Shown here one piece after another: positions 57,601 to 64,000 of a DNA stretch of 64,000 bases. The stretch covers positions 31,340,587-31,404,586 of the forward strand of contig OZ029916.1 in assembly GCA_964023275.1 (NCBI GenBank), given 5' to 3'. A program made the position numbers and the translations under genes. The stretch's first letter is position 1; each line of letters opens with the position of its first letter. The DNA is from Norana najaformis. Taxonomy: Eukaryota; Annelida; Clitellata; Crassiclitellata; Hormogastridae. The notes below the pieces were generated by a model. The model was not told the DNA's origin and searched no databases. It worked only from the letters and a program-made list of their open reading frames with translations.

Positions 57601-57700
57601 TCGCTCTTCGCACACCAGGCGTCGAACTGCTAAGTTGCTCGACTGAAACGTCCGCAACGTCCAACAAAGTGTAGATGATGGTGTCGTCCTCGTCTCCCAT
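54623..57700 (-). CDS. Gag-protease-integrase polyprotein without reverse transcriptase
   Basis: The ORF has 1025 codons and opens at MGDEDDT, 37 bases inside the PBS. Residues about 80-260 are Gag capsid-like (KFDGTGSLESFLTQFEVCAK, RQRADENLSDLLHDVRRL). A zinc knuckle lies at C340-C343-H348-C353. The aspartic protease has LVDTGSEVSLV with D415, and LGMDWL at about 481-486. After PKDQLLGRLQPVEV (about 593-606) comes an acidic linker (606-665), then AQKADPDLAVVREWL at about 670. In complete gypsy elements that last block follows RNase H. The integrase zinc finger has H746, H753, C783 and C786. The catalytic triad is D815, D875 and E911, with 35 residues between the last two. The whole RT plus RNase H, normally about 650-700 residues, is absent without breaking the frame. 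Confidence 0.9.
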   Translation of the reverse strand: MGDEDDTIIYTLLDVADVSVEQLSSSTPGVRRATMEASRLDRSQFLESIDFDSSRQAVVNGSERRPMQRERETASNLPSWGNVVYRKTPMKPGKFDGTGSLESFLTQFEVCAKHNQWTDSDKVDFLRCALDKAATQLLWDFGARQDVTYEELTQRLRQRYGTEGQAETFRAQLYYRRQRADENLSDLLHDVRRLVVLAYPVPSNETTEILARDAFLEAIRDRELSLKVREREPKTLDEAYRMALRMEAYQRMADSEERRRPPNRVRGTQESDQNVPLQNQLDQFLKAQRGEQQRWQKDMEKKIERQLEAFRNHLAIDAEANRRDETAREQPGNQGRDVVCYNCGLRGHIARRCRQPRRPRARTDEVTPDGPEAQTTPEVAAVNHNTRQRASTGTNGNVIYIRGVINGRTEMCLVDTGSEVSLVPSSVVEGLTLRPSTRVLLAANGTAIHVVGELCVPIRIRPGFLIDTTFLVSDQIIEPMLGMDWLRQHRCRLGFGTGALFVGRRRIPLEKGDGSAWCRRVMVAEEMTLPPRTQCDIPAKMQYGNLSSMAPAWMTEPKEVLPGVHVARVLIGNEACAARIRVVNLNGDPATLPKDQLLGRLQPVEVETCAGKGEGPRVEGEAPFITGLMEETPAVVAATRRSEMAGADAEGEVELSAGVEPTEEGRIAEAQKADPDLAVVREWLSPDARKPDFQTIMWESEAVKTYWHQRDSLYVRNDVVYRKAADGTEQLLLPRALKEDFMKLAHTGVTGGHLGVRRTRWQVRRRGYWVGWSREVRRFCSRCSQCCQYRRGQPPRQGPLQPLPCGEPWERVGVDITGPHPKSRKGHVYILTVMDYFSKFVEAIPVANQEAATVARALVDTVIVRYGTPLQILTDRGTNFDEISFREVCTLLRIDKVRTTSYHPSGNGLIERFHRTLNSMIGKIVHTDQRNWDELLPHVLAAYRASVHEATGYSPNMLIFGRENRAPLDLVYGRAPGPAEKGGTYASYVENLGECMETAYRVVRERLRKAAERRKHTYDLRVLPG

Positions 57701-57737
57701 GCGAGAGTTGATCGGTTTCGACTTGCAGTTGACAGGT

Positions 57738-57755
57738 ACCCCACTTCTGGTACCA
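57738..57755 (-). promoter_or_regulatory. Primer binding site, tRNA-Leu type
   Basis: On the minus strand, two bases after the LTR end, TGGTACCAGAAGTGGGGT is complementary to a tRNA 3' end reading ACCCCACTTCTGGTACCA. As I recall, this is the acceptor end of animal tRNA-Leu (UAA). The match covers 18 bases. Confidence 0.75.
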
Positions 57756-57919
57756 CTTGTAACAAACCTGGGGTGCCGAATCCCCTGTCAAGGTGCTGGT
57801 GTTCTACCACTCTACCCGAAGGCTCTCTCTCCCAGCGCCTATTTACTGCCAGTCCGCGAGATAAGCCCTTGGGGTCTTCAAGGAACCGAACGCCAAGTCG
57901 ATTGATCAGCTATAGCCCT

Positions 57920-57925
57920 TTTATT
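57920..57925 (-). terminator. Poly(A) signal in the LTR R region
   Basis: AATAAA on the minus strand, about 200 bases downstream of the TATA box. The same word lies at 53071-53076 in the other LTR, where it would end the transcript. Confidence 0.6.
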
Positions 57926-58120
57926 TCTCGCAAAAGACTCGAACCTACAGCATCTAGTTAAAACAGTTCTTATTCTAAACTTCCGTGCCCTTACAACGAC
58001 AATTCAACCGCAACAACTCTCACAGCAACAGCACCCGCAGCAAGAGTGTGTGTCTGTCTCCGTATGTCGTCTCTTCTCTGCAGCAAGAGTGTCCGAGTGT
58101 CCTTGTGTTCGCTGCAGCCC

Positions 58121-58128
58121 TTTATATA
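58121..58128 (-). promoter_or_regulatory. TATA box of the 5' LTR
   Basis: The minus strand reads CCTATATAAAGGGC. It sits between the minisatellite and the poly(A) signal, as expected for U3-R. The identical site in the 3' LTR is at 53272-53279. Confidence 0.65.
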
Positions 58129-58147
58129 GGCGGCAAGCTCGCATTTG

Positions 58148-58608
58148 GTTCCCGTGCGGGAGGAGGCGAACTCGTAGAGTTCCATGGGTTCTCTGGCGAA
58201 CCGGCCGAGCTCCATCAGTTCCCGTGCGGGGGGAAGGCGAACTCGTAGAGTTCCATGGGTTCTCTGGCGAACCGGCCGAGCTCCATGGGTTCCCGTGCGG
58301 GGGGAAGGCGAGCTCGTAGAGTTCCATGGGTTCCCGTGCGGGGGAAGGCGAACTCGTAGAGTTCCATGGGCTCCCTTGCGGGGGGAAGGCGAACTCGTAG
58401 AGTTCCATGGGTTCCCCTGCGAACCCGTGGAGTTCCCGTGCGGGAGGAGGCGAACTCGTAGAGTTACATGGGTTCCCGTGCGGGGGAAGGCGAACTCGTA
58501 GAGTTCCATGGGTTCTCTGGCGAACCGGCCGAGCTCCATGGGTTCCCGTGCGGGGGGAAGGCGAGCTCGTAGAGTTCCATGGGTTCCCGTGCGGGGGAAG
58601 GCGAACTG
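58148..58608. repeat. 40/41-bp minisatellite inside the 5' LTR U3
   Basis: Same units as in the 3' LTR but about 100-120 bases shorter. Unit order matches at the inner side and diverges towards the outer side. Confidence 0.9.
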
Positions 58609-58611
58609 TGT

Positions 58612-60284
<1,673 letters not shown>

Positions 60285-60516
60285 TTATGTTGTGTCAGAC
60301 AAAACAAAACGCCACCAACAGACGTTGGTGAAACACGGCTCAAAGAGAACCAAACAAGGGAGACTAAGAACGAATAGTCGGGAGGCTAGCAAGAAAACGG
60401 TCGGGCAAGACCCACAACCAAAATCCATTCAGAGTAAAAGTTAAACACAACAGCTTTATATAATGTAGGCTGTCCCGCCAAAATGCAGACCTAGAGAAAG
60501 GCGCACAACGTACAAT
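60285..60516 (-). mobile_element. LTR of retrotransposon family D, copy 3
   Basis: Read on the minus strand, it carries TTGTACGTTGTGCG, GCATTTTGGCGGGACAGCC, TTATATAAAGCTGTTGTGTT, GAATGGATTTTGGTTGTGGG, TTTGGTTCTCTTTGAGCCGT and GTCTGTTGGTGGCG in the same order as copies 1 and 2. No gag match was seen on its inner side. Confidence 0.7.
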
Positions 60517-60557
60517 TCTTTACTCACTCGCTGTTACCCCATACGCCGTATTTAACA

Positions 60558-60805
60558 ATGTATGCATGAATGTATGTATGTATGTATGTGTGCATTATGT
60601 ATGTACGTATGTGTGGGTATATACGTGTATGCATGTGTGTATGCATGTATGTATGTATTTATGTATGCATGCATGTATGTATGTATGTATGCACGTATGT
60701 ATGTATGTATGTATGTATGTATGTATGTATATATGTATGTATGTATTGCATGTATGTATGCACGTATGTGTGGGCATATATGTGTATGTATGTATGCATG
60801 AATGC
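60558..60805. repeat. (GTAT)n microsatellite
   Basis: About 245 bases of GTAT/GCAT units. It ends at GCATAGCGCC (60806), another form of the TATAGCGC module. All ORFs over it are repeat translations. Confidence 0.9.
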
Positions 60806-60849
60806 ATAGCGCCTTTCACTATCTCTCAAAAGCGCTGCTCGTGTCGACG

Positions 60850-61008
60850 CTGAAGCGTCTCTGATTATAATGGGTTGGTTATAACTATAGGTTTATACAA
60901 AAATTCTGATGATATGATCTGAATATCACGAGTTTGCTTCAGACATGGAAAAAGCTGAATACCAACATATCATGCATTCCACAAGGTGCGATTGTAGAGG
61001 AAAGATGA
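60850..61008. other. No gene recognised
   Basis: Short spacer of unique-looking sequence between two microsatellites. Confidence 0.4.
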
Positions 61009-61009
61009 G

Positions 61010-61203
61010 ACCTCCTCCTCCTCCTACTCCTCCTCCTCCTACTCCTCCTCCTCCTACTCCTCCTCCTCCTACTCCTCTCCTATTCCTCCTCTCCCCCTCC
61101 TCTTCCCCTTCCTCCTCCTCTCCTCCTCCTGCTTCCTCTCCTCCTCCCGCTTCCTCTCCTCTTCCTCCTCCTTCTCCTCTTCCTCCTCCTCCTCCTCCTC
61201 CTC
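61010..61203. repeat. (CTC)n/(CTT)n trinucleotide tract
   Basis: CCTCCTCCTACTCC units change to CTCTTCC and back. Frames open as proline/serine on plus and glutamate/arginine on minus. Confidence 0.9.
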
Positions 61204-61480
61204 AGTGGTCCAGACCGTCTCACACTGATGATACATTCTCCCCACATACTTCGCTTCAACCGGCCATAGGTCTCTTTCCCTCCCCTTCTGCTGCCGACCA
61301 CAAATCGTATCCGGCAACCCCATCCCCATCCCACCCGGGGTGGGGGGGTCTGTCGAGCGTCCGCTGAGCGTAGCTTTAGTTCCTATGCAGTCGTTTGCTT
61401 AGCGAGAAGATACTGCGGAGAAAATAAGGCTTTCCTCCGAGTCTTAAAATCTCTGCCTAGCTCAATCACAGGAGCAAAGA
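61204..61480. other. No gene recognised
   Basis: Nothing recognised. Confidence 0.35.
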
Positions 61481-61482
61481 CA

Positions 61483-61487
61483 AATGC

Positions 61488-61519
<32 letters not shown>

Positions 61520-61545
61520 GGACGGACGGACAGGCAGACAGACAG
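61483..61545. repeat. (ACAG)n microsatellite
   Basis: About 15 units of ACAG with ACGG variants. Confidence 0.9.
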
Positions 61546-61859
61546 TGCGTGTAGGCAGAGCAGAAAGAGCAAGCAGGAGAAAGGGATAAAGACACGCAGA
61601 CTGACAGGCAGGTAAAAAAGACAGACAGGCGTGTTACTAAAGCAACAGCGAGCAGGAGATATCGAGCGCCAAACGCGGAAGTAGTGATGGAGGGAGGGAA
61701 GGTGAGAGGAAGACAGGGGGAAGGATGGACGGAGGGAGGGAGGGAGAGAGAGAAAATCGTAGGTGGCTCGGCGTGTGCCGGAGCTAATCGCGACACTTGT
61801 TGTATTCTGCGCTGGAAACAAACCAAAGAATACCAACAAATGGACGATACACGTTTGGA

Positions 61860-62052
61860 TCAACGAAAGAAGCATACACATATATACATATGCATACATA
61901 CATACATACAAACATACATACATACATACATAGGCCTACATACATATGCATACATACATACATATGCATACATACATACATATGCATACATACATACATA
62001 TGCATACATACATACATACACACATACATACATACATACATGCATACATATA
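61860..62052. repeat. (CATA)n microsatellite with 18-20-bp substructure
   Basis: TGCATACATACATACATA recurs four times with ATATGCATAC joints, then pure CATA. The repeat opens frames on both strands. Confidence 0.9.
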
Positions 62053-64000
62053 ATAGGCACCTATAACTGACAGCGAGTGTAATTTTAAACGAGAAGATGC
62101 GTTTCCAGAAACGTTGTTTAGCTGAGGCGTCTTTACGAAAACAGTTTACACGAAACTCCGTCATCTATCATGTCGTCTGCACCGGATTTGACATTTTTCA
62201 AAGAATAACAATATTAAATGAAACTAGCCTATCCCATCGGTTGCTCCCCAATCGCATGGGGTCACGAAATCAATTGCCAAAAAACCGTAAAAGTTTTATA
62301 ACTTTACCCCAGCATGTCTCTGACAAGCAGAGACCCATTACATCGGCTACACGAGAACAAAGATCAGTTTATTATAAACTAATCTAATCTATCAAATATG
62401 GTCATAAATTTTTGTGCAGGCAATTTTCAATCTCTTGATCAGGTGACACAATAGCTAGAAAGCCAGATGACCTTACTCGTGAGAAACCTAGATAAAGTTG
62501 AACATGACTAAAACTGGTTTCATAAATAATCGAAGACAAGTACTGCCAAGGATCTCACCCTGCGACTTGTTGATTGACATAGAAAAAGCTAGAAAGATTT
62601 GAGAATAGTTTTGCATTAACTGAATTTATAACTGGTACCTCGGTCATGTGACGTTGCAATCGTTGAACTATGAGTCGTGTCCCATTGCACAGATCTTTTA
62701 TAAGGAAGTACATTTCAAAATCACATGATCACAGCTCCGGGTTTTAACCTCAGTTGTGAGATGCCATTCCAGTTGGAGTTAAACTGTTCGAAAATCCTCA
62801 GAGTATGCAAGTTGATCTTGAGTATGCTCACTGATGATACTGTCTGCACTTTCGTTAACTACCTCCTCTGCAACGGTTCTCCAATAAGTAAGTAAGTAAG
62901 TAATTGTTCATACGTCGACATGCGTTGCGCCATCGTCAGTTCACACATACTAGTATCAAATTACCCGACTGAATAATCTCTTTCACATAAAAGTATTTTC
63001 GCAAAAGTCGTATCGTGTTCGTTATTCATTGATTGCTTACTTACTTACTTGAGAACCGTAGAGCGGAGCTCTCGCAGTCTGCAGCGGCCATATTGTTTAC
63101 CCTGTGATCGTTCGCAGGAGACTCGAACATTAATTTTACCAAACTGATGACTATGGCTGGTTTTACACCTCATCAAAAAATAAGCAACTCCGTTTCTCCT
63201 TTTCCTGCGTCTACAACCTTCGGGAATCTGGCGCTACATCATTCGCGTGACCGCAGCTGGGTTGCATCAGCTGTTAGCAACGATTCCGAACTGCTGTGAA
63301 TAATGGCATCGCTTTCCTTTGATCTTGGTTAAAATCGACGCAGACGGAAAACTCGTCTGGATCCCTATTTTGGTGTATCAGACTCTCAGTCTATATCAAA
63401 CGCAAAAGGAACCTAATACGCAAAATTTTCGATTGAAATGCAGCCGTGTATATCTGACAGATCACACCATTAGAACTATAAACATCTGTGGTAGATGGCA
63501 TCGTAATCTCAATTGTGATTGACTGAGACGGCGGCTTATAAAACGATATTTAAGAAAACTTAATATACTTTACATCTTGACACTTCATAAAATTAAAGAT
63601 ACCGTCTCAACACATTGTGAAATAAACCTTACATTTATATGTCTCCTTATACAAGTCTCTCATTATTTCACCACTGTGCCAACGTTTCCCTAAACATCCA
63701 GCAACCCAATCGTCTAATGAGTAAACAATTTTATTCACCTGCGGCGCCATTGCTTGTATCAATTTCATTCGCCTGTGAAGCCAATGACTGCTTTGTGGGC
63801 GCTGTGCCCACGTGCCCAAGGCTGTTATTAGACAGAAAGATATAGAAAAGTTTGGCAGTCATTCCGTTGAGTATTTTTATGTCACGAAAATTAGGTGTAG
63901 TATAAGTTTATGTAGGGGCCTACTAGGCCTGAGGCGAAGAAGAATGTCCTACCACGTAGGCCTCCAACAACATCGGCTTCTATGTCTATATCATAAGAGT
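62053..64000. other. No gene recognised; one inverted repeat
   Basis: An inverted repeat has arms ACGGTTCTCCAATAAGTAAG (from 62873) and CTTACTTGAGAACCGT (to 63059). No ORF with recognisable content is seen to the window end. Confidence 0.35.

Noticed and set aside
56872..57633. 253-codon plus-strand ORF opposite gag
   Set aside because: It is the antisense shadow of the Gag coding region in a GC-rich stretch.

Overview
This window looks like nuclear DNA of an animal, most likely a marine invertebrate. There are no long operon-like ORFs. Spliced coding sequence is sparse. The window is crowded with microsatellites, minisatellites, decayed LINEs, SINE-like repeats ending in a GCGCTATATAA motif, and Ty3/gypsy elements. 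The species cannot be named from the sequence alone.

Only one host gene is well supported. It is a small two-exon gene on the minus strand (32050-33356) for a 97-residue CD225/dispanin (IFITM-like) membrane protein. Its exons join in frame across canonical GT/AG splice sites. Its intron carries a SINE-like repeat. A near-identical 89-bp inverted repeat brackets the gene (31853-31941 and 33482-33570). A fragment covering its intron start and exon-1 end is duplicated at about 34.7-34.84 kb.

The best preserved mobile element is a Ty3/gypsy LTR retrotransposon on the minus strand (52909-58640). It has nearly identical LTRs, a primer binding site matching tRNA-Leu, a polypurine tract, and one 1025-codon ORF. 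That ORF runs from Gag and zinc knuckle to aspartic protease and then directly to integrase. Reverse transcriptase and RNase H are absent although the frame is open. Both LTRs contain a 40/41-bp minisatellite in U3. A single-base frameshift separates the integrase tail.

Layout. 0-6 kb: simple repeats, a palindrome, a SINE-like copy and an L2/CR1-type LINE 3' end. 6.7-8.8 kb: a decayed LINE on the minus strand, interrupted by another repeat. 10.4-12.1 kb: an LTR of a second family (D) followed by a gag relic, a long perfect hairpin and a LINE 3' end. 14 kb: an inverted-repeat element, with another copy at 44 kb. 21.4-22.6 kb: a second family-D LTR, an L2-type RT fragment and a minisatellite. 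24.1-26.3 kb: a decayed gypsy pol without its LTRs. 28-31 kb: simple repeats. 31.8-34.9 kb: the dispanin locus. 38-42 kb: several minisatellites, a 128-bp higher-order repeat and an inverted 155-bp duplicate. 45-52 kb: a 255-bp GGCA array and other pyrimidine-rich or trinucleotide repeats. 52.3-58.8 kb: the RT-less gypsy element. 60-62 kb: a third family-D LTR and more microsatellites.

Most long ORFs in the window arise from simple repeats and were rejected. Several kilobases between repeats hold nothing I recognise. They may be intergenic or intronic. Single short exons could be hidden there.
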